A stretch of DNA of 64,000 bases, from contig NZ_BBWR01000002.1 of the NCBI RefSeq assembly GCF_001463905.1, positions 496,001-560,000 of the forward strand, given 5' to 3'. Positions 9,846 through 19,595 of the stretch are shown here, piece after piece. Position numbers and translations under genes: made by a program. Each line of letters starts with the position of its first letter. The first letter of the stretch is position 1. The notes under the pieces are model-generated. The model did not search any database, was not told the DNA's origin, and saw only the letters and a program-made list of their open reading frames with translations. This DNA is from Aureimonas frigidaquae. Its GTDB lineage: Bacteria > Pseudomonadota > Alphaproteobacteria > Rhizobiales > Rhizobiaceae.

Positions 9846-10535
9846 TCAGGCGGCGGGAACGTTCCGCCCTTCCCCATCATGCAGGTCGAGGCACCGGCCG
9901 AACCAGCCCATAATCGCATCGTCCTGAGCAAGGGGCTGGAAGGTGGAGACGACACGCAACCACTGGAACGCGCCGAAAACGATATAGTCGGCAAAGCCCG
10001 GCTCGGCGCCGCTGATCCAGGGCTGGGCCTTCAACGTGGCGCGCAGCGGCTGCAACGCGCGGGAGAATGCCTCCACATGTTCGGGATCGCGGTGGACGAT
10101 CTCTTCCAGTGGCATGCCGAAGAAGGCCTCCCGCGTCTTGCGGAAATGCTCCCGGTCCGCCTCGTCCAGGAGGGTGTAGATGTCCATCAGCGCCACGGAG
10201 GTGACGAAGGGATGGATCGTCCGCTGCGACCAGGACTCCACGAAGCGGGCCGCCCCGCGCCCTGCCTCGCTCCCGAAGAGCGGCTTGCCGTCCGGATAGG
10301 TCGCCTCCAGATATTCGGCTATGGCGAAGCTGTCCTGAACGACGTTCGGCCCGTCCCGCAGCACCGGCACCGTCCGGTCGAAGCCGCCTTCCACATGCCG
10401 CACCTTGGTGAAGGGCACCGCTTCGGTGCGGAAGGCCAGCCCCTTGTGCCGCAGCGCCATGCGGATTTTCCAGCAATGGGGCGAAAAGGGGCGTGTCGTG
10501 TCGTGCCCGACGAGTTCGTAGAGAATGATGTCCAT
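9846..10535 (-). CDS. Glutathione S-transferase family protein
   Basis: A cytosolic GST-fold protein. The N-terminal thioredoxin-like domain begins [10 protein letters not shown] and contains [17 protein letters not shown], a pattern seen in the LigE-like (beta-etherase-related) branch of GSTs rather than in general detoxifying GSTs. The glutathione-binding turn [20 protein letters not shown] follows, then an all-helical C-terminal domain to residue 229. I start at the ATG at 10535, the conserved start of the fold; an in-frame ATG 39 bases upstream is unlikely. The substrate cannot be told from sequence. Confidence 0.82.
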   Translation of the reverse strand: MDIILYELVGHDTTRPFSPHCWKIRMALRHKGLAFRTEAVPFTKVRHVEGGFDRTVPVLRDGPNVVQDSFAIAEYLEATYPDGKPLFGSEAGRGAARFVESWSQRTIHPFVTSVALMDIYTLLDEADREHFRKTREAFFGMPLEEIVHRDPEHVEAFSRALQPLRATLKAQPWISGAEPGFADYIVFGAFQWLRVVSTFQPLAQDDAIMGWFGRCLDLHDGEGRNVPAA

Positions 10536-10645
10536 CTGCCTGCCGTTCGAACGGTGACCGTTGCCCATGGCCATAGCATGGCATGGCCGTCCCGACAGGG
10601 GGGCCGCCCCCTTTCTTCACCGGCTGACCCGTGGCAAAAGCGGTC

Positions 10646-12532
10646 ATGCTTCAGATCAGCGATATTTCGGCGCGCGTCGCCGGCCGGCTCCTCATCGACC
10701 ATGCCAGCCTGACCATCCCGACCGGGACAAAGGCCGGCCTGGTGGGGCGGAACGGCACGGGCAAGTCCACCCTCTTCCGCATCATCACGGGTGACCTCGC
10801 GGCCGAGACGGGAGAGGTTTCCGTCCCGCGCAACACCCGAATCGGACAGGTGGCGCAGGAAGCGCCCGGCACGCAGGACAGCCTGATCGAGGTTGTCCTG
10901 AAGGCCGATCTGGAGCGGGTCGCGCTGCTGGCGGAGGCCGAGACGGCGAGCGATCCGCACCGGATCGCCGAAATCCACACGCGGCTGGCCGATATCGACA
11001 GCCATTCGGCCGAGGCGCGGGCGGCCGCCATCCTGGACGGGCTCGGCTTCGACGCCGCCGCACAGGCCCGGCCGGTGGCCTCCTATTCGGGCGGCTGGCG
11101 CATGCGGGTGGCCCTGGCGGCGGTACTTTTCGCCCGGCCCGATCTCCTGCTCCTGGACGAGCCGACCAACTATCTGGACCTCGAAGGCACGCTCTGGCTG
11201 GAAAACTTCGTATCGCGCTACCCGCATACGGTCCTCATCATCAGCCATGACCGCGATGTGTTGAACAACGCGGTCGATTCCATCATCCATCTGGACCAGA
11301 AGAAGCTGAACTTCTATCGCGGCTCCTACGATTCCTTCGAGCGTCAGCGGGCCGAGAAGCTCGAACTGATGCAGAAGCAGATCGTCAAGCAGCAGGCCGA
11401 GCGCAAGCATATGGAAGCCTTCGTGGAGCGCTTCCGCGCCAAGGCGAGCAAGGCGCGCCAGGCCCAGAGCCGCCTGAAGGCGCTGGAGCGCATGCAGCCG
11501 CTCGCCGCCATTCTGGAAGAGCATGTGACGCCCTTCGTCTTCGAGGCGCCGGAAAAGGTCCTCGCATCGCCCATCATCCGAATGGAAGGCGTCGCCGTCG
11601 GCTATGAGAGCCGGTCCATCCTGCGCGGCCTGAACCTGCGCATCGACCATGACGACCGCATCGCGCTGCTCGGCGCCAACGGCAATGGCAAGTCCACCTT
11701 CGCCAAGCTCCTGGCCGAGCGGCTGCAGCCCCAGGCGGGGGAAATCACCCGCGCCCCTGGGCTCAAGGTCGCCTTCTTCGCGCAGCATCAGATCGACGAT
11801 CTGCGGCCCGACGAGACGGCCGTCCAGCATGTGCGGCGCCACATGCCGCAGGCGCCGGAGGCCAAGGTCCGGGCCCGCGTGGCACGCATGGGGCTCAGCA
11901 CCGAAAAGATGGATACGGTCGCCGACAAGCTGTCGGGCGGGGAAAAGGCGCGGCTCCTGATGGGCCTCGCCACGCTCGACGCGCCGAACCTTCTGATCCT
12001 GGACGAACCCACCAACCACCTGGACATCGAAGCCCGCGAAAGCCTCGTGCGCGCGCTCAACGACTTTCCCGGCGCGGTCATCCTGATCAGCCATGACCGG
12101 CATATGGTCGAGGCAACCATGGACCGTTTGTGGCTGGTCGGCGACGGCACCGTCGCGCGCTATGACGGCGATCTTGAGGATTACAAGAAGCTGATCTTGT
12201 CCGGGCGGCGGAGCGGGTCGGGCACCGAAGCGGTCGAGGTGGCGGAACCCGTCCAGTCACGGGCGGATCAACGGCGCAGCGCCGCGGAAAAGCGCGAAGC
12301 CCTGAAGCCCCTGCGCAAGAAGATCTCGGCTCTCGAAATCCAGATGACCCGCCTGCAAAAGACGATCACGGAGCTGGACGCCCAGCTTGCCGACCCCGCA
12401 CTCTACACGCGGGAGGCGTCCAAGGCGGCCGACCTCGGCAAGCAGAAGGCGCATGCCGCGCGCACGCTGGAAAAGGCCGAGGAAGAATGGCTCGCGCTCA
12501 CCGAAGAGCACGAGGCGGCGATGGCGGACTGA
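10646..12532 (+). CDS. ABC-F family ATPase (tandem ATP-binding cassettes, ribosome-associated type)
   Basis: A soluble protein with two ABC domains and no membrane segment, as in the ABC-F family (Uup, EttA, YheS) that acts on the ribosome. The first cassette has GRNGTGKST, signature YSGGWRMR and LLLLDEPTNYLDLEG. The linker is long and charged (about 235-300). The second cassette has GANGNGKST, LSGGEKARL and LLILDEPTNHLDIEA. A C-terminal coiled coil (about 545-625) favours the Uup/YheS side. I prefer the ATG at 10646; an in-frame GTG at 10631 would add five residues. It is divergent from the GST gene. Confidence 0.92.
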   Translation: MLQISDISARVAGRLLIDHASLTIPTGTKAGLVGRNGTGKSTLFRIITGDLAAETGEVSVPRNTRIGQVAQEAPGTQDSLIEVVLKADLERVALLAEAETASDPHRIAEIHTRLADIDSHSAEARAAAILDGLGFDAAAQARPVASYSGGWRMRVALAAVLFARPDLLLLDEPTNYLDLEGTLWLENFVSRYPHTVLIISHDRDVLNNAVDSIIHLDQKKLNFYRGSYDSFERQRAEKLELMQKQIVKQQAERKHMEAFVERFRAKASKARQAQSRLKALERMQPLAAILEEHVTPFVFEAPEKVLASPIIRMEGVAVGYESRSILRGLNLRIDHDDRIALLGANGNGKSTFAKLLAERLQPQAGEITRAPGLKVAFFAQHQIDDLRPDETAVQHVRRHMPQAPEAKVRARVARMGLSTEKMDTVADKLSGGEKARLLMGLATLDAPNLLILDEPTNHLDIEARESLVRALNDFPGAVILISHDRHMVEATMDRLWLVGDGTVARYDGDLEDYKKLILSGRRSGSGTEAVEVAEPVQSRADQRRSAAEKREALKPLRKKISALEIQMTRLQKTITELDAQLADPALYTREASKAADLGKQKAHAARTLEKAEEEWLALTEEHEAAMAD

Positions 12533-12575
12533 CCCCCGGCCGGCCGTCAGACCGTCTCACCCCACGGGCCAGCCG

Positions 12576-13028
12576 TCAGGCCTTCTTCACCCAACGCCTG
12601 TCTTCGGATTGCTGCCAGTAGGTCACCATATGGCCGGCGGCCTTCTCCACCTTCCACCGCGCGCGCGCAGCCGATAGCTGCTCCTCGTCCAGCCCGTCGA
12701 ACAGATAGACGCCGCGCTCATAGGGGGAGAGGTCCTGCGGAACTGCGCCCTCCACCATGAAGCGCACATGCGCGTCGTTGGCCCGCTGCGCCGGATCGAT
12801 GGTGATGAGGATCGGCTGCAGCGCAGCCGATCCTTCAGCGTCCGAGCCATGCGGCAGGAACGCATCGTCGCGGAAGACCCAGAGATGCTGGTCCAGTGCA
12901 TTGCGGCGCTCTTCCGTCGCGGTCTGGACCACGACGCGCCAGGCGCGCGCCAGGCACCGTTCGAGAAGATCGGGAAGCGCATCCTCCATCCGGCTTTCGG
13001 TCAGATGATAGAAGAGCACCTCGGCCAT
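12576..13028 (-). CDS. holC: DNA polymerase III chi subunit
   Basis: The clamp-loader-associated chi subunit, which links the replicase to SSB. The N-terminus MAEVLFYHLTES is typical, as are LLERCLARAWRVVVQ and LDQHLWVFRDDAFLPHG. It is 150 aa, a normal length. It starts 7 nt after the pepA stop with no clear Shine-Dalgarno, so translation is probably coupled to pepA. The pepA-holC pair is widely conserved. Confidence 0.93.
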   Translation of the reverse strand: MAEVLFYHLTESRMEDALPDLLERCLARAWRVVVQTATEERRNALDQHLWVFRDDAFLPHGSDAEGSAALQPILITIDPAQRANDAHVRFMVEGAVPQDLSPYERGVYLFDGLDEEQLSAARARWKVEKAAGHMVTYWQQSEDRRWVKKA

Positions 13029-13035
13029 GGCGGGC

Positions 13036-14529
13036 TCAGCGCGCTTCGTAATGGTCCGCCACGAGGCGGTTCAGCAGACGGACGCCGAAGCCCGATGCCC
13101 AGGACTGGTTGTACTCGTTGGAGGGCGAGCCCATCGCCGTGCCCGCCACGTCCAGATGCGCCCAGGGAACATCGTTGACGAAGCGCTTGAGGAACTGTGC
13201 GGCGGTGATGGACCCGGCCGCACGACCGCCGCCGATATTGCGGATATCGGCGAATTTGCCCTCGATCATCTTGTCGTATTCCTTGGCGAGCGGCAGGCGC
13301 CACACCTTCTCGCCGGTGGCGTCGCCGGCCGCGGACAGGCGCTGCGCCAGCGTATCGTCATTGGCGAAGAGCCCGGCATAATGATTGCCGAGCGCCACGA
13401 TGATCGCGCCCGTCAGGGTGGCGAGGTTGACCATGAATTGCGGCTTGAAGCGGTCCTGCGTGTACCAGAGCGCGTCGGCCAGGACGAGGCGGCCCTCCGC
13501 GTCGGTGTTCAGCACCTCGATGGTCGTGCCGGACATGGCGCGCACGATATCGCCCGGGCGCTGCGCCCGGCCATCGACGGCATTCTCCACCAGCCCGACC
13601 ACGCCGACGGCGTTGACCTTCGCCTTGCGGCCGGCCAGCGCCCGCATCAGGCCGACGACGGCGGCCGAGCCGCCCATGTCGCCCTTCATGTCTTCCATTC
13701 CGGCCGCCGGCTTGATGGAGATGCCGCCCGTGTCGAAGACGACGCCCTTGCCCACGAAGGCGAGCGGCGCCTCGCCCTCCGCACCGCCGTTCCAGCGGAT
13801 GATCGCCATCCGTGCGGGCGAATCCGACCCCTGCGCCACGCCCAGAAGCGCGAACATCTTTAAAGCGCGCATGGCGTCTTCGTCGAGGATCTCGACCTCG
13901 AGCCCGAAGTCACGCAGTTCCTCGATACGGCGGGCATACTCGACCGTGGTCAGGATGTTGGCCGGCTCGTTCACCAGGTTGCGCGCCAGGACGACGCCCT
14001 CACCCACCGGCTCCACCACCGCGTAGGCGGCACGGGCGGCATCGGCGGCGTCCAGCTGGAAGCTCAGCGTCGACGGCGCATCCTTGGGCTTGTCGTCGGC
14101 CTGCTCGCCTTCCGTGGGTTTGCGGCTCTTGTAGATATCGAAATCATAGGCGCGCAGGATCGCGCCCTGTGCCAGCAACGCCGCCTCCTGGGCGCCATAG
14201 GCGCCGGCGATGGTCACGCTCGAGGCGCCCTTGCTGTGGGCGACGATGCTTCCGCCGAGCTTGAGCCAGTCTTCTTCCGTCAGGGGTTCCTGCCCCTTGA
14301 TGCCGAGGAGAACGAGCTTGTCGAGGGCCCCGTCCGCCGGCGACAGGATTTCGGCCGAGGACAGGAGCTTGCCCTTGAACTTCGCAGCGCCTGCGGCGCG
14401 CGTGACGAGATCGCCGAAAGAGGCGGCCATATGGGCGGGGACGTCGAGGCCTTCGCCGACCAGGAGGACGAGGACACCCTCTACCGGAACGGAAGGCGCG
14501 GAAAAGGCGACGGATGGCGTGAGGGCCAT
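13036..14529 (-). CDS. pepA: Leucyl aminopeptidase (M17)
   Basis: A cytosolic two-metal aminopeptidase that removes N-terminal Leu and other residues. The M17 signature NTDAEGRL is present (about residue 340), preceded by VGKGVVFDTGGISIKPAAGM with metal-binding Asp and active-site Lys, and EDMKGDMGGSAAV. It is 497 aa, the usual size. AGGGAG precedes the ATG at 14529. It forms an operon with holC and is divergent from lptF across 242 nt. Confidence 0.96.
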   Translation of the reverse strand: MALTPSVAFSAPSVPVEGVLVLLVGEGLDVPAHMAASFGDLVTRAAGAAKFKGKLLSSAEILSPADGALDKLVLLGIKGQEPLTEEDWLKLGGSIVAHSKGASSVTIAGAYGAQEAALLAQGAILRAYDFDIYKSRKPTEGEQADDKPKDAPSTLSFQLDAADAARAAYAVVEPVGEGVVLARNLVNEPANILTTVEYARRIEELRDFGLEVEILDEDAMRALKMFALLGVAQGSDSPARMAIIRWNGGAEGEAPLAFVGKGVVFDTGGISIKPAAGMEDMKGDMGGSAAVVGLMRALAGRKAKVNAVGVVGLVENAVDGRAQRPGDIVRAMSGTTIEVLNTDAEGRLVLADALWYTQDRFKPQFMVNLATLTGAIIVALGNHYAGLFANDDTLAQRLSAAGDATGEKVWRLPLAKEYDKMIEGKFADIRNIGGGRAAGSITAAQFLKRFVNDVPWAHLDVAGTAMGSPSNEYNQSWASGFGVRLLNRLVADHYEAR

Positions 14530-14771
14530 GGAATGCTCCCTATGGATGGGGAATCAGTCTGCGAAGGGCGGATCCCTGTGAACGCCTATCTTGGAAATGA
14601 CGCGGGCCATTGCAAGGGAGGCGCGCGCCGCGCGCTCGTTAAGCTTGTTCCTTTGCCCTTCTTTAGCCAAGCTCCCGCAATCTAAGGTTGAGCCCACCCA
14701 CCGCCCGAACGGCGCATGTCATTGGAGAGACCCCTGCACAGGCGCGACGGAAGCGGATATAGGGACGGGCG

Positions 14772-15962
14772 ATGAACATTCTGGAACGCTATATCCTGCG
14801 TCGCGCGGCCCTGTTCAGCGCCGCCTCGCTGGTCGCGCTCGTGCTGGTGGTCTGGGTTGTCCAGGTTCTCCAACGCGTGGATCTGGTGCGCTCGACGCTC
14901 GGCGCCGTCGGGGACATTCTGTGGATCGCCCTGATGCTGATGCCGGACCTTGCGGCCGGCGTCCTGCCCTTCGCCATCCTGATCGGCGCGATCCAGGCCC
15001 TGAATGCCTTCAATACCGATTCCGAGCGCTCCGTCATGGCGGCCGCCGGCGCCTCGCAATATGTGATCGCCCGGCCGATCCTTCTGATCGGCGCGGTTGC
15101 GGCGGGCCTCGTGCTCTTCAACTCCAACATTGTCGGGCCGGCCGCCTCAAAGGCGTTCCAGGATGGCGTGCGCTCCATCAACGCCAACGCCATTTCGCTC
15201 TTCCTCCAGCCCGGTCGGTTCGAACGGGTGCAGGACGGGCTGGTTATCAGCGTCGCGGATATGCGCGGCCCGACGATCGAGGGCCTGTTCCTGGCCGATA
15301 CGCGGGACCCGGCGCTCGACGTCGCCTATTTCGCGCAGGAGGCCAATGTCGTCGACCTGAGCGGCGAATCCTACCTCGTCCTGAAGAACGGGCAGTTGCA
15401 CCGCCGCACGACCAACGATGACGCGCTGTCGGTCATCGAGTTCCAGACCTACGCCTTCGACCTGGCGGATCTGCGGCCCGTATCGGCGCGGGACTGGATC
15501 CGCATGTCCGAGCGCAGCACCCGGGACCTGGCCAATCCCGATCCGAGCGATCCCCTGTACCAGACCCATCCCAACCGCTTCATCGAGGAACTGGCACTGC
15601 GCTGGAGCGACTGGCTCTATCCCATCGCCTTTGCGCTGTGGGCGGTGGTGGTCGCCGGCCCGCCGCGCACCAACCGCCAGGGAACCGGGCCGGCCATGCT
15701 GATCGGGCTGGGCGGCGGGCTCGTTCTGAAAGCGCTGGGCTTCGTGTCCCTTTCCCTCGTGGAGGCGAACCCGGCTTTCACGCCGCTCGTCTTCGGCCTG
15801 CCCTTCCTGTCGATCGTGACGAGCGCCGTGCTTCTGGCACGCAACACGAATGTCGTGGAATCGCGCTTCGTGCGCAGCGTGTCCGACAGGCTGCAGCAGC
15901 TTGCGGCCGCCGTCGCGCGCCTGTTCCCGCAGCGCCGGCGCACCGGAAGGCACGCAGCATGA
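14772..15962 (+). CDS. lptF: LPS export ABC transporter permease LptF
   Basis: An inner-membrane permease of the LptB2FG transporter that pulls LPS from the membrane into the Lpt bridge. It starts MNILERYILRRAALFSAASL. There are three N-terminal membrane helices, a large periplasmic beta-jellyroll domain (about 115-270) and three C-terminal helices. The stop overlaps the start of lptG by ATGA. It is 396 aa. It heads the lptF-lptG-lptD-surA-pdxA-rsmA series. Confidence 0.94.
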   Translation: MNILERYILRRAALFSAASLVALVLVVWVVQVLQRVDLVRSTLGAVGDILWIALMLMPDLAAGVLPFAILIGAIQALNAFNTDSERSVMAAAGASQYVIARPILLIGAVAAGLVLFNSNIVGPAASKAFQDGVRSINANAISLFLQPGRFERVQDGLVISVADMRGPTIEGLFLADTRDPALDVAYFAQEANVVDLSGESYLVLKNGQLHRRTTNDDALSVIEFQTYAFDLADLRPVSARDWIRMSERSTRDLANPDPSDPLYQTHPNRFIEELALRWSDWLYPIAFALWAVVVAGPPRTNRQGTGPAMLIGLGGGLVLKALGFVSLSLVEANPAFTPLVFGLPFLSIVTSAVLLARNTNVVESRFVRSVSDRLQQLAAAVARLFPQRRRTGRHAA

Positions 15963-17041
15963 GCCGCATGACGCTCAACCGGTATTTCCTGAAACTCTAT
16001 CTGAAAAGCGTCGCCGGAACGCTGATGATGGTGTTTGGCCTGGCCTATCTGGTCGACCTGATCGAGCTCAGCCGCCGGGGCCGCTTCGACGATATCAGCT
16101 TCGGCACGCTGGCCGCGATCTCGGCGTTTCGCGTCCCGTCCTTTCTGGAACAGGCCTTCCCCTTCGTCATCCTGTTCGCGTCCATCTTCACGCTCGTATC
16201 CCTGAACCGGCGCATGGAGCTGGTGGTGACGCGGGCCGCCGGCATATCGATCTGGCAGATCCTGGCGCCGTTCCTTTTCGGCTCGCTGCTGCTCGGCATC
16301 TTTGCGACCACGGTCTACAATCCGCTGGCCAGCCTTGCGCAGATGCATTCGGCGCAGATAGAGACGCTCGTTGCGGGCGACCGCGCCGACGACAATGCCG
16401 ACCGCACCCCCTGGTTGCGGCAATCGGGAGACGGGGTCAGCTCGATCCTCGGCGCCAAGGCGGTGTCGTCCGGCGGGATCGAGCTCGGCGGTGTCACCGC
16501 CTTCGTCCTGACGGATGACGGCGTTGCGCGCGAGCGGATCGATGCACCCCGCGCGACCCTGACCAACGGCGCCTGGGAACTGGCCGATCCGGTCGTGACG
16601 GTGATCGGCCAGCCGCCGGAAAAGCGGGCGTCCTACCGCCTGCCGACGACGCTTCTGCCGGAATATATCGAGCAGCGCCTTGCCGATCCGAACACGATCT
16701 CGGTGTGGGAGCTGCCCTCCAAGATCGAGGTGGCCCGCTCGCTCGGCTATAATGCAGACGCTTTTTCCATGCGTCTTTACACACTGTTGGCAAAACCTGC
16801 ACTATTCATGGCAATGACGCTTCTTGCAGCCACGGTTGCGGTCCGCTACTCCCGCCTCGGGCAGTCCGGACCGGCCATCGTCGGTGGTGTCGCAGCCGGG
16901 TTCGTGCTCTACGTGGCCACGTTCCTTGCGCAGGCATTGGGCAGCAATTCCGTGGTATCGCCCGTTCTGGCGGCGTGGTTCCCGGTCGTGGCAGCAGGAC
17001 TGTTCGGGGCGACATTCCTGCTCCATCAGGAGGATGGTTAG
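15959..17041 (+). CDS. lptG: LPS export ABC transporter permease LptG
   Basis: The second permease of the LptB2FG complex, paralogous to LptF. It begins MSRMTLNRYFLKLYLKS, has membrane helices at about 15-35, 55-80 and 95-120, then a periplasmic domain and three C-terminal helices. The ATG at 15959 overlaps the lptF stop. The same frame is open upstream into lptF, but that stretch reads as a shadow of lptF. It is 360 aa, normal for LptG. lptD begins 1 nt after its stop. Confidence 0.94.
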   Translation: MSRMTLNRYFLKLYLKSVAGTLMMVFGLAYLVDLIELSRRGRFDDISFGTLAAISAFRVPSFLEQAFPFVILFASIFTLVSLNRRMELVVTRAAGISIWQILAPFLFGSLLLGIFATTVYNPLASLAQMHSAQIETLVAGDRADDNADRTPWLRQSGDGVSSILGAKAVSSGGIELGGVTAFVLTDDGVARERIDAPRATLTNGAWELADPVVTVIGQPPEKRASYRLPTTLLPEYIEQRLADPNTISVWELPSKIEVARSLGYNADAFSMRLYTLLAKPALFMAMTLLAATVAVRYSRLGQSGPAIVGGVAAGFVLYVATFLAQALGSNSVVSPVLAAWFPVVAAGLFGATFLLHQEDG

Positions 17042-17042
17042 T

Positions 17043-19490
17043 ATGATTGCGAGGGGGGCCTCGCGCCGCAGCGGGATCGGGGGACGATCCACCTTGAGCG
17101 GCGTTTTGCTGGCAAGCGCGGCCCTGTGCGCCATACTGGCGCATGGCGGCTCGGCAATGGCGCAGGAATCCCTCGGCGGGCTCGGCGTCAACGTGAACGT
17201 GAACGAGAGCGATCAGCTCTTCCTGGAAGCCGATACCGTCTCCTACGACAGCGACGCCGCGACGGTCACCGCCAGCGGTGGCGTGCAGATCGATTACGGC
17301 CAGTACAAGCTCGTCGCCCGGCAGATCGTCTACGACCAGCGCCTGCGGCGCCTGGTGGCGGCGGGCGATGTGGAACTGGTCGAGCCGGGCGGCAACCGCA
17401 TCTATGCCGATGCGCTCGATGTCACCGACGATTTCGGCAACGGTTTCATCCGTGCCCTGCGCATCGAAACGCCCGAAAACACCCGCCTGGCCGCCGCAGA
17501 AGCGGTGCGGGAGGGTGATTCCGTCACGACGTTCGAACGGGGCGTCTACACGGCGTGCGAGGCCTGCGAGAAGAACCCGGACCGGCCGCCACTGTGGCAG
17601 GTCAAGGCGCGGCGCATCGTCTGGGACCAGCAGGAGCAGGTGATCCGCTATTACGGCGCGCGCTTCGAGCTCTTCGGCGCACCGCTTGCCTACCTGCCCT
17701 ATTTCGCGACGCCGGATCCGACCGTCAAACGCCGCAGCGGTTTCCTGGCGCCATCCTACCAGCAGTCTGACAAGACCGGCTTCGGCCTGCGCGTGCCATA
17801 CTATCTGGCCCTGTCGGACAGTTACGACGCCACGGTGGCGGGCACCTATTATTCCAAGCAGGGCTTCCTCGGCGAGGTCGAGTACCGGCAGGCCTTCGAG
17901 AACGGCTACTTCACGCTGCAGGCGGCCGGCATCTCCCAGAACAACCCGGAGGAGTTCGACGACTTCTGGTCCGACGGCGTCACCTTCCGGCCGGACATTC
18001 CACCCGAACAGCGCGGCATGGTCGGCACGACGGGCCGTTTTGCCATTAACGAGAACTGGACCTTCGGCTGGGATGCCCTCCTGCAGACCGATCCCAACTT
18101 CTCCAACACCTACGATATCGCCAATTTCGACGAGGTCTATCGCTCGTCGGAAGTCTACCTGACAGGGCTCGGCACGCAGAGCTTCTTCGACCTGCGGGCG
18201 CAGAAGTTCGAGGTCCAGACACAGAACACCTTCAACGAGGAAGTGCAGCCCTATGTGCTGCCCTCGCTGGACTACGAGTATATCGCCGAAGATACCGTCT
18301 ATGGCGGCCAGGTGCAGTTCAACGCCAATGTCACGCATATCCGGCGCGACGACAGCTCCCCGGCCTCCCTGCTCCTGTGCGAGCCGGGAAACTACAGCGA
18401 CGGTATTTGCAGCAGCCCGGAAGGCTTTCCCTACCGGACGGACGAGTTCCGGCGCAACATCCTGACCGGCAATTACAGCCGCGGCACGACAGAGGCGAGC
18501 TGGACGCGCGAGTTCATCACCAATGGCGGCCTGGTGCTGACGCCGTCGGGCAAGCTGCGGGGCGATGTCTACAGCGCCGACATGGGCGTGGACGGCTTCG
18601 ACTACGGCACCACCTATTCCGACCTCGGCGCCTATTCGGTCGACAAGACGGGCGTGCGCGGCATGGCGACGGCGGCCATCGAGGCGCGCTACCCATACCT
18701 GATCCAGACGCAGAACACCTCCCACCTGATCGAGCCCATCGCGCAGCTTCTGGTGCGTCCCGACGCGGCGGAAGCCGGCATTCTCCCCAACGAGGATGCG
18801 CAAACGCTCGTCTTCAGTGCGGCGAACCTGTTTTCACACGACAAGTTCACCGGCTATGACCGGATCGAAGGCGGTACGCGGGCCAATCTCGGCGTGCAAT
18901 ATTCGGGCACCTTCGGCACCGGCTATTTCGTGAACGCCGTTGCCGGCCAGTCCTTCCACCTCGCCGGCACCAACCCCTACGCCATCGAGAACCTGGCTTT
19001 GGTGGGCTATGATTCGGGCCTGGAAACCGACCGCTCCGACTATGTGACAGGGCTTGCCCTGACCGTTCCGCTCGGCGTCACCCTGAGCGCCCAGGGCCGC
19101 TTCGACGAGGAAGACCTCGACCTGAAGCGCATGGACGTGACGAGCACCTTCAGTGCCGGCCGTGTCGGAGGATCGGTCACCTATTCGCAGATTGCCGCAC
19201 AGCCCATTTACGGCCTGCCGGTGGACCGGCAGCAGGTGTCCACCTCGGCCAATGTCCGGCTGACGGATTCCATCCGCGCCTTCGGCTCTATCGGCTACGA
19301 CATCGAGAACGAATCCATCATCTCGCGCAGCTTCGGCGTCGGCTATGCCGACGAGTGCTTCAGCCTGATCGCCCAGTATCAGAGCACCGACAGCCGCTAC
19401 CAGCTCACCTCGTCGGAGAGCAAGGTGATGGTGACGCTGAGCCTGCGCACCCTGGTGGAAACGGATTTCAACTACAATCTGGGCGACTGA
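17043..19490 (+). CDS. lptD: LPS assembly outer-membrane protein LptD
   Basis: The essential outer-membrane barrel that, with LptE, places LPS on the cell surface. A signal peptide ends near AMA-QE (about residue 40). An OstA/LptA-like jellyroll follows (about 55-130, starting FLEADTVSYD), then a long LptD C-terminal barrel with many alternating strands to residue 815. Cysteine pairs are visible near CEACE in the N-terminal part and CEPGNYSDGIC in the barrel. The ATG at 17043 starts 1 nt after the lptG stop, implying coupling. Confidence 0.94.
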   Translation: MIARGASRRSGIGGRSTLSGVLLASAALCAILAHGGSAMAQESLGGLGVNVNVNESDQLFLEADTVSYDSDAATVTASGGVQIDYGQYKLVARQIVYDQRLRRLVAAGDVELVEPGGNRIYADALDVTDDFGNGFIRALRIETPENTRLAAAEAVREGDSVTTFERGVYTACEACEKNPDRPPLWQVKARRIVWDQQEQVIRYYGARFELFGAPLAYLPYFATPDPTVKRRSGFLAPSYQQSDKTGFGLRVPYYLALSDSYDATVAGTYYSKQGFLGEVEYRQAFENGYFTLQAAGISQNNPEEFDDFWSDGVTFRPDIPPEQRGMVGTTGRFAINENWTFGWDALLQTDPNFSNTYDIANFDEVYRSSEVYLTGLGTQSFFDLRAQKFEVQTQNTFNEEVQPYVLPSLDYEYIAEDTVYGGQVQFNANVTHIRRDDSSPASLLLCEPGNYSDGICSSPEGFPYRTDEFRRNILTGNYSRGTTEASWTREFITNGGLVLTPSGKLRGDVYSADMGVDGFDYGTTYSDLGAYSVDKTGVRGMATAAIEARYPYLIQTQNTSHLIEPIAQLLVRPDAAEAGILPNEDAQTLVFSAANLFSHDKFTGYDRIEGGTRANLGVQYSGTFGTGYFVNAVAGQSFHLAGTNPYAIENLALVGYDSGLETDRSDYVTGLALTVPLGVTLSAQGRFDEEDLDLKRMDVTSTFSAGRVGGSVTYSQIAAQPIYGLPVDRQQVSTSANVRLTDSIRAFGSIGYDIENESIISRSFGVGYADECFSLIAQYQSTDSRYQLTSSESKVMVTLSLRTLVETDFNYNLGD

Positions 19491-19506
19491 GCGCGGCAAC
19501 CGGGGC

Positions 19507-19536
19507 TTGACCATTCTTTTGCCAAAGCTGTTTGAT
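19507..19536 (+). promoter_or_regulatory. Candidate promoter for surA-pdxA-rsmA
   Basis: TTGACC (19507-19512) and TTTGAT (19531-19536) are spaced by 18 bases in the 105-nt gap between lptD and the SurA-like gene. They match the sigma-70 boxes at five of six and four of six positions. It could give the downstream genes expression independent of the lpt genes. Read from sequence only. Confidence 0.4.
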
Positions 19537-19595
19537 AAACGGCATGATGTGGTTAAAACACCGGCTGAACGGATGAACGGGAGCCCAAGACGTCG

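Noticed and set aside
10319-12103. A 594-codon open frame antisense to the ABC-F gene
   Set aside because: It covers two well-supported genes and shows no domain; it is a codon-bias shadow.
15638-15958. lptG frame open upstream into lptF, possible lptF-lptG fusion or frameshift
   Set aside because: The ATGA overlap at 15959 and the conserved LptG start MSRMTLNRYF explain it; the upstream codons are a shadow of lptF.
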